Under the pieces are notes generated by a model that saw only the letters and a program-made list of their open reading frames with translations, did no database searches and was not told the DNA's origin. Shown here in pieces: positions 1-10,804 of a stretch of DNA of 64,000 bases; positions within the stretch are counted from its first letter, which is position 1, and the number at the start of each line of letters is the position of its first letter. Made by a program: the position numbers and the translations under genes. This DNA is from Aphrophora alni (lineage: Eukaryota > Arthropoda > Insecta > Hemiptera > Aphrophoridae). The stretch lies in assembly GCA_963513935.1 (NCBI GenBank), contig OY740774.1, positions 82,112,890 to 82,176,889 of the forward strand. Direction: 5' to 3'.

Positions 1-264
1 TAAACAAGGCATACTAAATGTTAATTGTATATTTTGTCTTGATCAATCAGTTCTTAAAGTATGGTCGAGTATTGTCTGGACACCCAGTATACATCGAACT
101 GTACATGACAATATTTACTATCACGTGATCTCTGCAACAACTAAATCGTAAAACAATTAAAACGGCTTTTCTTTAGATAAGATGTATCAGCATTTCATTT
201 CGCGTCAACGTAGTTCTTGCTTTTATAACCAGTAAACGCTACTAATTAATTGTAGCTCTCAATT
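1..264. other. Unannotated AT-rich sequence
   Basis: No coding signal, repeat or structured element was recognised here. It is intergenic or intronic AT-rich DNA. Confidence 0.5.
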
Positions 265-350
265 TCACCCTTCTATGCTGAGACAACAGCCCCTTCGGGA
301 ATCAAACCCGCAACCCCCCATCGCAGTGAGAGTTTATCTACCAACCGGGT
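265..350 (-). repeat. tRNA-like SINE head or tRNA relic
   Basis: Read on the minus strand, this contains a B-box-like sequence (GGGTTTGATTCCCG, about 295-308) downstream of an A-box-like stretch (TGGTAGATAAACTC, about 329-343), in a GC-rich patch unlike its surroundings. The two boxes start about 34 bp apart, shorter than in a normal tRNA, and no cloverleaf is evident. A tRNA-derived SINE fragment or decayed tRNA pseudogene fits better than a functional tRNA. Confidence 0.45.
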
Positions 351-389
351 TTAACTAATAAATTCTATCAGTGTTTTGTTCAAGTATAC

Positions 390-600
390 AGTAGCTAGGT
401 ATTATTACATCCTCAATATCTGGTGTAGCAGTCATTCTATAATCAATCGTTTTACTTTAATGGAACTCTAATTAGGAACTTTTTTTTTTGTGTAGCATGA
501 TTCTTCGCCACTGTTGGTAAAATGCAATTTTCAGACACAGTTCTGTTGTTATATTAAAATATGTCTGCAGATGTAATGATTTCCCTAGAGTCACTAATGC
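390..600 (+). repeat. Dispersed repeat family C, diverged copy
   Basis: Contains the family C core (ATTACATCCTCAATAT followed by a GTCATTCTAT-type segment) and a second part (TTCGCCACTG then GCAGATGTAATGATTTCCCT) matching 6090-6180. Other copies lie at 5870-6180, 10330-10705 (minus), 11466-11660, 15330-15430, 22250-22998 and 26190-26325. No coding capacity is seen. It is probably a non-autonomous transposon fragment. Confidence 0.45.
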
Positions 601-920
601 GCAGTTCGCTGTAATGGCAAGGAAAATTAACATTTAGGTTTAATGGATGTTCAGATGACATTTCAAAATACAGGAAATTAATAATGGCTAGTTATGAAGG
701 TGGCAATAGGATCCGTCCGTGTTATATTTTTAAAGAAAATGTTTTTTTTAATAAAGGTCTCGCTTTTAATTAGGGTGTGATAAAAGATAGTGGGAATTAA
801 ACTGGGATTGGGTCACATTTAGAAGACCTCTTTGTAACTTATGAACCGGTTAATATGGAAAACTATATTTTGTGCAATATTTTTAACATCGTTTTATTTT
901 TAAATAGCAACCCTTATCAA
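601..920. other. Unannotated AT-rich sequence
   Basis: No gene, repeat or motif was recognised in this stretch. Confidence 0.5.
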
Positions 921-2890
921 TATAAAGGCTGATCGTTTAATCATTGCCGCTGTGGGTTTTTCGTAAACTATTGATGTCGAAAAACTTTGAGTGGGTAATC
1001 TTCATTATTTTTTCTTGGTAGTTAAAAATCCGTTTTGCCAACTTTAAAAAAATGCCACCATTAACCATTATGGTGGCAGCTTTGAATTTCTTACAGTACT
1101 ACCTACATTTTAAGGTGTTATTTAATTTAACATAAAATTATAATACTTTTTAAATATTTATAACTTTTTGATATTCCCACTCGTTTTGGAGTTGTAGATG
1201 CTTCAAGTTTAGGAAAATTGATGTGTCGTGCATTTTTCGTAGGCGATTTTTCGTCCCATTGTTAAATCGAGTTAAACATGTAATTAAGAATAGTCAAGGA
1301 AGTGTAAACACCAACACAGGACTAAACGTAAAATAAACAATTTGTGAAACAAATAAAACACGCTGAATCAGGAATTAAATAGACACTGAAAAATCGTATT
1401 GTGTGAAAATTTGATTAGGCGTTAATAAGCCTGCATTATTAAATTCACAACAATAACTTCCTAAACTTAAAATAAACAGATGATTATATCTAATTGTGTT
1501 AATTTTGAAGCAAAGCAGTACTTAGAATTCTATTAAAATTTAACTATCGTAACTATTTACTGCATTTAAGAATTTTAATTATTGGTATTGTTTTCTTCAT
1601 ATAAACTTAGTTTACTCTGATATTTTTATTATTTTCGTTTCATCATTAATTTCATTACACAATGCACTTTACCAAAAGTGAAAAGGGTGATGTAATAGAA
1701 GTCTATTTTACATGTCATTTTACTTGGCAGAAAATACGTAAAGAGAACACTATTATTATTTTTTATTATTTATTTCTGTTGCTGTTCACAAACATAATTC
1801 GCATAGCAAGAGTCACATAAAAAAATTAAAATTAAATTTGTAATAATTACAATAACTTATATTACAAGTAATTCACAAGTATTTTTAAATACAGTTTACA
1901 TTCCTGCATTAGTCAATCACATATTTACAAACATATAATTACACAATACAATATAACAAATATATACATATATATGTGACTATATTATATACTATCCAAA
2001 TAGAATTGTGACTGATCAAAGTTTAACCTAATTTTTATCAACTCAACAAAATATTAATTTATTTTTCGTCCTGTGTTGATGTTTATACTCCTATATTATG
2101 CCTAAATTTTTAACTTGATTCCTCAATTAGAAGTACAAATAATCACTTACCTAAAATGCATCACACATTAGTTTTTCTAAACTTTAACAACCAATAACTC
2201 CTAAGCGGGTTTGTTACAACATTACAAAAACTGCATTAGTCTTATAATTTTTTTAAATAACAGAACAAAATCGTATTCGCATACAAAACTTTGAAGTTGC
2301 CTGCCATATTGGTTAATAGCGGGCATTTTATAAATTTGAAAAAAAAAGTATATTTAATTAGAATGAAAAATTAAGAAAGGTTTTTTATTTAAAGTTTTTC
2401 GACAATAGTTTACGAGAACACTGTCCAAATAGAAGTGTGCATGATCAAAGTTTTACCTAATTATTATCAATTCAACAAAATATTAATTTATTTTTAGTCC
2501 TGTGTTGGTGTTTACACTTCCTATACTATGCCTAAATTTTTAACTTGATTCATCAATTGGAAGTACATAAAATCACCTACCTAAAATGCATCACAGATTC
2601 ATTTTTTTAAACTTTAACAATCAATAACTCCTAAACGAGAGGGTTTATTAAAACATTACAAAGAATACAATAGTCTTATAATTTTGTATAAAAACGAAAA
2701 AAAAATTGTATTCGCATACAAAACTTTGAAATTGCCTTCCGTATTGGTTAATAGTGGGCATTTTATTAATTGAAAAAAAAAGTATATTTAATTAGAATGA
2801 AAAATTAAGAAAGGTTTTTTTATTTAAAGTTTTTCGACAATAGTTTACGAGATGCCAATAGTGGCAAAGATAAAATGATCACCCTATATA
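921..2890. mobile_element. Foldback-type non-autonomous element
   Basis: The left end (TATAAAGGCTGATC..., followed by TCGTAAACTATTG...TCGAAAAACT at about 961-986) is the diverged reverse complement of the right end (AGTTTTTCGACAATAGTTTACGAGA...GATCACCCTATA at about 2828-2888). The similarity continues inward: 955-1345 is an inverted, diverged copy of the unit that occurs twice in direct orientation at 1991-2419 and 2420-2852. Between the arms, 1346-1990 is AT-rich with no ORF. A possible TA target duplication flanks the ends. No transposase is encoded, so this is a foldback or MITE-like element about 1.97 kb long. The superfamily is not established. Confidence 0.6.
1991..2852 (+). repeat. Direct tandem duplication, two ~430-bp units
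   Basis: Unit 1 (1991-2419) and unit 2 (2420-2852) start ACTATCCAAAT/ACTGTCCAAAT and both end in TTTTTCGACAATAGTTTACGAGA. They align throughout with scattered substitutions and small indels. Shared landmarks are TTATTTTTMGTCCTGTGTTG, GCATCACA and GCGGGCATTTTAT/GTGGGCATTTTAT. They form the right side of the foldback element. Confidence 0.85.
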
Positions 2891-3439
2891 CACACACCAT
2901 TTTACACATTTATATTAATTTACACTATAAAAAAATAACAAGTAACAAAAACTATATAAATCGACGCAGTTTCTTGCGCACATCTAAAACAACATAAATA
3001 TAGTTTTTACATCTAACTTTTACATAGTTTTAAATTAGTTTGGAACTCATCAATAAAATTAACACACACAGAGCTGCGACATTTGTAGACTATTTTAAAT
3101 GCTTGTTCCAAACAGTGTCTTTATAAAAAAATTAATTAAAAGCAGAGTATCCTTATCCTAAAACAATATAAAAAACATATACATAATAAATAATCCGCCA
3201 TTGTAGGAGGTAAAATAGTGATCACGTAAGAAATTAGTATTTGGTAAAGAGTGATCTTTAGTGACCCAAATCAAAGTGTCAAAGGTATCCTAGCTTTGTG
3301 CCTCTTAGAGACTACATTTTAGCGAAATTTGACCAAAATATTGAGAGGCGTGTTAGGATTTAGGATTAATTTAGAAGGTTAAGTTAAGTTGGAATGTAAT
3401 AGATAAATATTCTAAGTTCACTCCATAGCTACTAGTATA
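2891..3439. other. Unannotated AT-rich sequence
   Basis: Low-complexity AT-rich DNA. No ORF, structured repeat or recognisable motif was found. Confidence 0.5.
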
Positions 3440-3830
3440 AGCAATCATTATGACAGAATAAAAAAAGTTAGGTAATTGCTTGACTTGCACCCTACTAACG
3501 GGTCACAAATGACCAAGAGTATATAAACCGAAGTTGATAGAAAATAAGGGTCAGACGCAGCTGTCGACGACTGAAGTTGGGACGAGCTTGCCGGGAAGAC
3601 CAGTGGGAGACTCTGCCGGAACGTGACCAGAGTGCTGTCACGGGTTAAGATCGCTCATCGATACGAGGGATCAATACGGATAAGAAGCCACGAGAGGTCG
3701 TCAATAGGGAGATGAGAAAGCTTCATGTGTAAAGCGATTCGGTAGATACTTATTTAAATATATATATATTGTCATAACAATTGGGATATCACTGGAACGA
3801 TAGCTTAGGATATTTACCTAATAAATTGAT
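3440..3830 (+). mobile_element. LTR-like repeat (copy 1 of 2)
   Basis: A GC-richer block (about 3550-3720) sits behind a TATA-like GAGTATATAAA (3517-3527) in otherwise AT-rich DNA. The left flank (AAAAAAGTTAGGTAATTGCTTGACTTG) and right flank (ATTGTCATAACAATTGGGA) recur in diverged form at 47330-47660. A promoter-like box before a GC-rich transcribed block and a repeat ending in ACA suggest a solo LTR, but no internal gag/pol, clear primer-binding site or target duplication was identified. Confidence 0.35.
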
Positions 3831-4109
3831 TTGTTGTTAAATGTCAATATCTATAAGTATTAGAATCATTAATAAAAATTAACTAATGAAATTGTCAATA
3901 CAAACATGTTTAGTATTGAATCACTGATTGTACAAATCATTTTAATTTCATTAGAACCCGTCTCTAGAAACCCCCTTTTGTTTCCTAACATTGCATTAGA
4001 GTTGATTTGATGTTTTAGCCTTATGACAACTATTCTTAATTTGTTTTTATTATAATTTGATTTCTCGTAACCACTCCTGAAAAATTTAGCCAATACTCAA
4101 AATGTCAAC
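3831..4109. other. Unannotated AT-rich sequence
   Basis: Nothing recognised. A short minus-strand ORF in this area has no features of a real protein. Confidence 0.5.
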
Positions 4110-4280
4110 ACCATACCAATTTCCCTGATTCGTAGATACCTCACATCCATAAATACCTTTTTTAAAATTTGTGTCACGTCTTTGTAAAGGGAGAAGAGTA
4201 TCTTCCCATGAGATCGTTAAAACCATTCGGAACACGAGTGCTTAGAATTGGGAAGTTCATCCCTTTCCCCCGACGTAAAA
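4110..4280 (+). repeat. Dispersed repeat family A, diverged copy
   Basis: Shares with 8590-8725, 12390-12560 (minus) and 46503-46690 the ordered blocks TTTGTGTCACGT, TTTGTRAAGGG-GAAGAGT, GATCGTTAAA and GAGTGYTTAGAAT. This is the most diverged of the four copies. No coding potential or terminal repeats were identified. Confidence 0.6.
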
Positions 4281-5029
4281 ATCAATTAATAATGTCAGTA
4301 CTCTGATATGAGAGGACCCGAATTTATTTATGCTTTTTTTTGTATATTCTCTAATTTACTGACCTCAATTCTTGCTTCGTTCCCATGGTGAAAAAGGGAA
4401 CGAATTACTTTGTAATTTTTCTAAATAAGAAGAAATCATTAAGCTGCCATTATAAATACTTGCCACTATTTATCAGTCATTTTCATCGGAAAATCAGCTA
4501 CGGGGTGGCAATCCCGTGGTACCTTGGATACTCAACGTTTTTCATGTACAGTAATCATGGTTTGTACCCTCTCTATTATTTTCATCGTAAAGTTTCCCAA
4601 TATCAAATCATGTTCTCTTCAGGCTCAACGCTGTAAGATTATTAAAACCTAGTATAATTTATAATCTCTTTTTCTTTTTTTTAAAGACAATAGTGACTGC
4701 GAAGTGTATTATTTATAACAAAATAATAATAATAATAATAATAATAAAAATAATAAAAAATAAGCTATAGTATTTTTTTAATAGGTAACACTTTCAGAAC
4801 ACTTTATTTATAACAAATGACGTTTCAATGACTAAATCATCATCTTTAATTATTACACAACCTTTTTTAGTACTCCAAGAACCTTGTTACAAATTTCTTC
4901 ACGCTCAGTACTTGTATTAAATAGTTTATCAATCCAAGCAGTCAAAATTTCACAGTTATTGTCACTTCCCAGGTATATGGTCAGTTTGTGACACTTTGAC
5001 GTATTAATATTAAACGAGACGTGTTGTTA
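4281..5029. other. Unannotated sequence with an (ATA)n run
   Basis: Contains a short AATAAT trinucleotide microsatellite at about 4720-4747 and otherwise unrecognised AT-rich DNA. The small plus-strand ORF at 4385-4636 has no recognisable domain and is probably spurious. Confidence 0.5.
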
Positions 5030-5180
5030 CCAACGTAACAAACCAAACTTTCCACGCATTGATTTTATAAGTAAGTTCACCGGCGAAAAGTTTGTTCAGA
5101 ATGGATCCAACTCACGTAATGCGGAGATTGAAAGTTTGTTTTGGGAGTGGTTTTTGAGATACAGAATGCATTATTAATAT
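5030..5180 (+). repeat. Dispersed repeat family G, copy 1
   Basis: Reads AACAAACCAAACTTTCC...GCATTGATTTTATAAGTAA...GAAAAGTTTGTTCAGAATG...TTTTTGAGATACAGAATG. The same order of blocks occurs in reverse complement at 10805-10990. In both places a family C copy follows at the same side, so G and C may be two parts of one longer element. Confidence 0.6.
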
Positions 5181-5869
5181 AATAGTTTTGTTTAGTGGAG
5201 ATTTGTGATTTAAAAAAAAAATGAAAATTTGATGTAGGGTATTGTCTACAGAAAAATTATAGTCATAACTGACGTTTTTTCTGTATTGCTTGGAGATAAA
5301 TCAGGGAGTGGTTATATGAGGTTAAATCAAGAAAAAAGTTCCGATGAACGTATGTTCAGAAAAGCTTCTTTCATCACCTATCCGCCATTTGTTTTTTTAC
5401 TAAATAATTTATATCACTAGAACAGCTTAACCGATTGAGTTGAAATTTTGTACGGTATTCGTCAATATAAAGATCTAGTTCGAAACATATAAACTTCTTC
5501 TAATAATCCTTTTCAAAATGGCTGCTATTTATAAATTTTCAAATAAAATAACTCAATTATAGTAAACTTTTATAAACATCGTCAAATGTATTTTTTTCAG
5601 TCTGTTTATTTCCTATCAAATGGTATAAGTGTTTAAACTATCAAACAAAGGGTAACAGTAAAACAGCGTCCATTAGTTTGATACATGTCAACAAATCGGT
5701 CATTCATAATATAAATGCTAAATCTATAAATGCTAAATTCATTATAATTATTTATAAATTCACAAAAATGCATACAATCAGCTGATTCATCTTGAGTTTA
5801 TATTTGGTATTTAGATTAATGGTCATATGATATAACCCACAGCAATGCATACTGTAATAAGAGGATGGA
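5181..5869. other. Unannotated AT-rich sequence
   Basis: About 5395-5540 resembles the family E theme (AACAGCTTAACCGATTGAGTTGAAATTTT, then AAAATGGCTGC) but is too diverged to assign. The remainder is unrecognised. Confidence 0.4.
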
Positions 5870-6180
5870 AAACCACATCCTTAAAAAGTACGTGATACTA
5901 AGCCTATAGTTAATCTCTTGGTGGTGATATTTAACTATACTGTAGTGATTCAACGAGGACGCCTTTTGACGTCCTACACGACAACACGAGGCGCTCTAAT
6001 AAGCACTAGCATTGATAATCTTTACCGGTTGTATTCTTCTCAATTTATTTTTTTTTATACATCCTATTTTATTTCTAAAAATAGTTTGTCATACTCGCCA
6101 CTGCTTGTAGTGTGGGTAAAATTTAAGTTTCTAAATATCCCAGCAGATATAATGATTTCCCTTGTGTCACAATAAACATT
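5870..6180 (+). repeat. Dispersed repeat family C, copy
   Basis: Contains the GTAGTGATTCAACGAGGACGCCTTTTGACGTCCTAC block of family C and ends in GCAGATATAATGATTTCCCT, shared with 565-586. The small plus-strand ORF across it is a by-product of the repeat and has no protein-family signature. Confidence 0.5.
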
Positions 6181-6618
6181 TTATTTGCGCTAAGCGTTTC
6201 AGTAACTATGTAATCATCTTTTGTTAATACATGTATACAAACCTTCAGGACACTGATTTTCCTCAGGGAACCAGTTCTTGCCTTTGTTTAGTGTCATGAC
6301 AGTTTGTGTGCAAGTCACAGCTGAAGATGACTCTGTCATTGAAACCTTTTTGAACTGATTAAATTATTGTATTTCATATCTTTCGGTGATCATAAGAAAT
6401 ATTATTTCTGTTGAGACACTATTGCGATGTTTTCCCAACAACTACTTTCAATCTCAAAATAAAAGAAAAGATTTTTTTGCGTGTTTTCTCACTTTTAGAT
6501 GAACAACTACCATAAAAACCTTAACCCACAAACTGTCACTACGAAAAACATTCGTTACTAAATAAAAAGTGTGTGGTTTTTGTACTTCATTAAGTTCTAA
6601 ATGACGTCGGTATTATGT
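6181..6618. other. Unannotated AT-rich sequence
   Basis: No gene or repeat assigned. The region separates the family C copy from the palindromic element. Confidence 0.5.
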
Positions 6619-6622
6619 TTAA

Positions 6623-7891
6623 ATATACAGGATGACTCGTAAGTAAGTTGGCAAACTTTAGGATATCATTCTTTGTATCAGAATTGAAAAACAAAATAAT
6701 AAATAAATTTGTTCTGAAAACGCTTAGTTTTCTAGATATCCACCATTATGTTTACACCAATAATTGAATATAGAGGAGATATTGAGGTCAGCTTTAGTAT
6801 ACGCATTTTGTATGTTACGTTTTATAAATGTAGCAATATTAAAGACTTTATTTTGTATATTTTATCAAAATGGCGCCGTTTTAAAGTATTTAATATTGAA
6901 TATCTCGAAAACTATTAACTTTACAAAAAAACTCACATAAGACGAAATGTTTCCTTTTTTAATGACAGAAAAAAGGAGTTTTGTATTTTTCTGTAAGTCA
7001 AAAGGATAATCGAGTTATTGACAATCAATAGGAAGCATAATTTCTGGCTAATTGTTTACATCTAAATATTTTTGAATTCTAATAAGTTAAAAAAAATAAT
7101 AATAAAAATAAAAATTTTTTTTTTTTAAATAAAAAATCCATTGCTCTGAATTGCATAACACATTCAAATGTGACGCTTCACTATTTCAAAATGATGACTA
7201 TTTAATGTTTTTCATACTAAATATCTTGAAAAATGTAAAAACTTCAAACAAATATATGTTGTATTTACTAAACAAATGTATGACACTTCAATTATGTTTG
7301 CAATTTTTGCAATACAATTAACATTTGTTTTATTAAGAAATAATTAAATAGTAACCATTTTAAGCTAAGGGTAAAATTTGAATTGTATGCAATTCAAAGC
7401 AATGGATTTTAAAATTGTTATTAATATTATTATAATTCAAAAATATTTTGGTTCTTAGTCAATTTTGGGTGTTGTAGATAACTATTAAAAAATGAGTAAT
7501 TTCCTGTTTTTGTCAATAACTCGGTTACCCTTTAAATACATGAAAAAATACCCTTTTTGTTTTTCATTAAAAACAGGAAAATCTTTTATCTCTTTCGATT
7601 TTTTTGTAAGGTAATGTTTCACGAGATATTCAATATTAAATGTTTTAAACAGCCGCCATTTTTAAAGTATACAAAATAAAATATTTATTTTCTGTACGCT
7701 TATTAAACGTAACATACTAAATATAAACACAAAAGTTTTTCTAATTGAATATATTTTTTTGTAAAACAACAAAATGGCAGATGTCTAGAAAATTAAACGT
7801 TTTTTAAAAAAAAAATATTCGTAATTTTGTCTTTATAGTGAAACACAGAATCATTTCCTAAACTATGGCAGCTTACGAGACGTTCTGTATA
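6623..7891. mobile_element. Long palindromic element P1 flanked by TTAA
   Basis: The left end ATATACAGGATGACTCGTAAG (from 6623) is the diverged inverse of the right end CTTACGAGACGTTCTGTATA (to 7891). TTAA occurs immediately outside both ends (6619-6622 and 7892-7895), as expected of a piggyBac-type target duplication. The inverse relation continues inward: AAAATGGCGCCGTTTTAAAGTATTTAATATTGAATATCTCG at about 6868-6908 pairs with the CGAGATATTCAATATTAAATG...GCCGCCATTTT block at about 7622-7664. The element is about 1.27 kb, encodes nothing, and a second member lies at 58493-59750. Read as a non-autonomous foldback MITE; the piggyBac affiliation is inferred from TTAA alone. Confidence 0.7.
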
Positions 7892-7895
7892 TTAA

Positions 7896-8589
7896 TTAAG
7901 AAATTGACTCCCATCTAATCTGTCATTAAATGACGATGGAGTAACTTATAATATAATCTTATCATTTTATGAGACTAAAGGAGGCTGTTTCATATACTTG
8001 TAAAATAGAAATACTAGTCTGTAATTTTCTATTTCACGTAATAATATATTATTACTAAGATTACTAACTATTGATTACTAACTCTGAAATTACAAGTCTA
8101 AGTTACAGCTGAAACGTTATCTGGGTAACGGCAAAAATAGTTGTACTTGTTACAAATATTTTGTGATAGGTGAAACTGTAAATGTATCTTACGTTTTGAG
8201 AGTCTTTGGGTCTAATGAAGGTCATCTTACTGTCCATGTAGTTCAGTTCAAACGGGGGGAATAATTTCGGTCCATTTTTTATGAAAAAAAAAGTTTTAAT
8301 AATTGAGTGTAAATTTAGTATACATTAACTATAGACCACAACATATTGTTTTCTTAAACATTTCCAAATTCACAGTATCTGTACTGTTTCATTTTTGGTC
8401 TATGAATATTACATATCACGTCAAGCAATAGACAGACAAATTGGATTTACAAAAATTGTAACGAATATATTAAAAACATTTAAAGAGCAAGAACTGTTCA
8501 AAGAACTATTTTGTGAAATGTATTCAAGTCACAGTTTTACACGAAATGCCTAAACCCTACAGATGTTAATTACTCTCAGATACCTGACA
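7896..8589. other. Unannotated AT-rich sequence
   Basis: No ORF, repeat or regulatory motif was recognised. Confidence 0.5.
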
Positions 8590-8725
8590 TACACAACCAC
8601 TGTTCCTTAATTTGTGTCACGTATTTGTGAAGGGTGAAGAGTCTCCTCCTTCTTGATCGTTAAACACTCGAGTCGGCGAGTATTCAAAGTGACGACAACC
8701 CCTCTCATCCTTCTGTACAAGGAAG
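8590..8725 (+). repeat. Dispersed repeat family A, copy
   Basis: Contains GTTCCTTAATTTGTGTCACGTATTTGTGAAGGGTGAAGAG, then GATCGTTAAACACTCGAGTCGGCGAGT. It is most like the minus-strand copy at 12390-12560 and the copy at 46503-46690. No coding capacity. Confidence 0.7.
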
Positions 8726-8870
8726 GTTTTAATCGATATCAATTTACGGTTACTTTTCACTTTTTGATTCACAACAGAAATGACGTTTTTGGTGACGCTT
8801 ATTTTGGTTCGATTTTAATTGATTTTGTACACGGTTGAGTGGGAAGTTTGTGCAATGTTTTTGCACAGTT
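8726..8870 (+). repeat. Dispersed repeat family I, copy 1
   Basis: TTTTCACTTTTTGATT...ACGTTTTTGG...TTATTTTGGTT...GAGTGGGAARTTTGTGCA matches, block by block, 62420-62545. The two overlapping small plus-strand ORFs here show no protein-family features. Confidence 0.5.
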
Positions 8871-9326
8871 TATTAAGCGAAAAGGAGGCACATTTAGGGT
8901 TAATTATTGCTAAACGATCTAAAACAACGCCACGTTTAGAGGTTAAGGAAGTTCGATTCTTATGTACGGGAACTCATTTTACTATCTGGCAACTTTACCG
9001 TTTCAATACATTAAATATATATTTTTCTTTTAAATCCAACTTACTAACGCAAAACAGATTTGTTGGTGTGGTCAATTTTAAAATTATTTTATGATGGTCA
9101 CAAAACAATGTAACTACTATACATGTCATATTTATTTATATTTGTTACCCTATAAAATTCTAAAAAAGTTTAAATGAAAACACCAAAAAATTAGTGAGAA
9201 CGATTTGTCCTTTTGTTCAAGTATAATTGAAAATAGAACTTTTTTTTTCACCCAGTTAATTATATTATTAAAACAACAATGATATTCTAATACATATTTG
9301 TTTTCGCCATTCCGACTACTGATTAA
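8871..9326. other. Unannotated AT-rich sequence
   Basis: Nothing recognised between the family I copy and the long hairpin. Confidence 0.5.
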
Positions 9327-9712
9327 TAATTAAATATATTATAAGACTTACCGTCACAATAGTCTAATTTGTCTGTAGTTATCTCACTACGGCCGTTTCG
9401 GCTATTCAGCCATTTTCAAGTTTTATGCGGGTATTACCGTTGTCTTAGTTTAAAATAGAAACCACGAACACACGACACATCACAAACACACAGTACGCGT
9501 TGTGACAGTAGGCCTACTACATCATGTTTTAAATGTATAAAGAACTTGTGTGTTTGTGATGTGTCGTGTGTTCGTGGTTTCTATTTTAAACTAAGACAAC
9601 GGTAATACCCGCATAAAACTTGAAAATGGCTGAATAGCCGAAACGGCCGTAGTGAGATAACTACAGACAAATTAGACTATTGTGACGGTAAGTCTTATAA
9701 TATATTTAATTA
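9327..9712. repeat. Perfect long hairpin, 166-bp arms
   Basis: Positions 9327-9492 are the reverse complement of 9547-9712, with a 54-bp spacer (9493-9546). No mismatch was seen when the two arms were read base by base. Each arm carries a small inner palindrome (CGGCCGTTTCGGC type) and a CA-rich tip. The absence of divergence contrasts with the decayed repeats nearby, so the structure is young or kept identical by gene conversion. It could be a foldback/MITE insertion. If transcribed, it would give a long perfect double-stranded RNA hairpin of the kind processed to endogenous siRNAs in insects (inference). Confidence 0.95.
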
Positions 9713-9819
9713 AGATATTCTAATTTAAAAACTTTGCGAACTTGTAAAGGTTTCAACTTATAAATTTGCTAAGGTTCATAGTATTTGTGATTTGTCGAAT
9801 TATAGCAGTGCTGTTTTCC
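9713..9819. other. Short unannotated spacer
   Basis: AT-rich flank of the hairpin with no recognised feature. Confidence 0.5.
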
Positions 9820-10080
9820 TGATTGTATAAAGGGGAAACACCTCTCAGTCATCATCATCTTAAAAAAGAAGACCATAAAAACCTCTTAACTCTCGATTAC
9901 TCTATCGTTAGGGTCGGAAAAGAACAAGAGATGGTCGAGAGAGACTTAAAAAGAGAGCTAATTGAATAGGATTAAACAGAAGACTACAAGAAAAAAGTAT
10001 AGATCCAGCTAGATTCCCTCGGTCTTATCACACTTGTGCTCATTATAAGTGAGATTAGTAATGTAACAATGCTAAAACTA
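9820..10080 (+). repeat. Dispersed repeat family J, copy 1
   Basis: Shares the order TCGTTAGGGTCGGAAAAGAACAAGA-GGTCGAGA...GATCYARYTAGA...CTCATTATAAGTGAG with 14740-14910, where the corresponding text is GCGTCAGGGTCAGAAAAGAACAAGATTCGGTCAAGA. A weaker match is at 11730-11890. No coding signal. Confidence 0.5.
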
Positions 10081-10114
10081 ATCGTATCGTTTAATAATAG
10101 TGTAAAATAAACAC

Positions 10115-10230
10115 ACCTAACCTAACCTAACCTAACCAACCTAACCTAACCTAACCTAACCGAACCCAACCCAACCTAACCTAACCTAACCAACCTAACC
10201 TAACATAACCTAACCTAACCTAACATAACC
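10115..10230. repeat. Interstitial CCTAA (insect telomere-type) array
   Basis: More than twenty near-exact CCTAA pentamers, with occasional CCAA, CATAA and CGAACCCAA variants. CCTAA is the complement of TTAGG, the telomeric repeat of most insect orders but not Diptera. The array is short, degenerate and flanked on both sides by unrelated DNA, so it is interstitial rather than a chromosome end. A second array in the opposite orientation lies at 53999-54234. Confidence 0.9.
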
Positions 10231-10329
10231 TTCAAAATATTTGAGTAGTGTCAAACTAGGAAAATAAGAAGAAAGATATCTGGGAAAATGGAAGAAAGGC
10301 ATCTAATCTAATACTACATGAAGAATGGT

Positions 10330-10705
10330 TTTAAACTTACGTTCTCGCTTAATCGCTACGGTACTAATTTCACAACAGAGTGACAATATACGATACATCG
10401 AGGATGTAGTTTATTGTCATCGTCTCAACTTTCAAGAGTTGCAACAGTACAGAGTTGCAAGCGCAGTGTACAATATTTGTTGTTGTTTTTTGTTAGCCCA
10501 GCTATACATCTCGTTTAATTGTGTGTTTACAGGTGGGATTTGCTCATATAGAATAATACAAGTATAATAATACTTATTTACTCATAATAAGATTTACTAA
10601 AATACAAGTAATGGGAAAGATTATTGTAAATATCTTTAATGCTAATTATTATCACATGACCAGTAAGTAGTAACCAATATTTAGATGTATTATTATTGTT
10701 GTTTA
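10330..10705 (-). repeat. Dispersed repeat family C, near-complete 5' part
   Basis: On the minus strand it reads AATACATCTAAATATTGGTTACTACTTACTGGTCATGTGATAATAATTAGC and ends near ACAATAAACTACATCCTC, collinear with 22250-22460. The short plus-strand ORF at 10325-10567 arises from the repeat and is not considered a gene. Confidence 0.65.
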
Positions 10706-10804
10706 GTCGTGACTATAATTTTTCTTCCGACAATCACACGCGGTTTTAAAATCCATAAATCCCCATTGAAATATTATATAACTGTATTATTTAATACTGT
10801 AACT

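Noticed and set aside
265..350. Functional tRNA gene on the minus strand
   Set aside because: A- and B-box-like segments are present but too close together, and no acceptor or anticodon stems form. Kept only as a SINE-like or pseudo-tRNA fragment.
8653..9094. Overlapping 61- and 91-codon ORFs as a gene
   Set aside because: They run through dispersed repeats A and I, are not conserved in the other repeat copies, and show no protein features.
10115..10230. True telomere or chromosome end
   Set aside because: The array is short and degenerate and has ordinary sequence on both sides.
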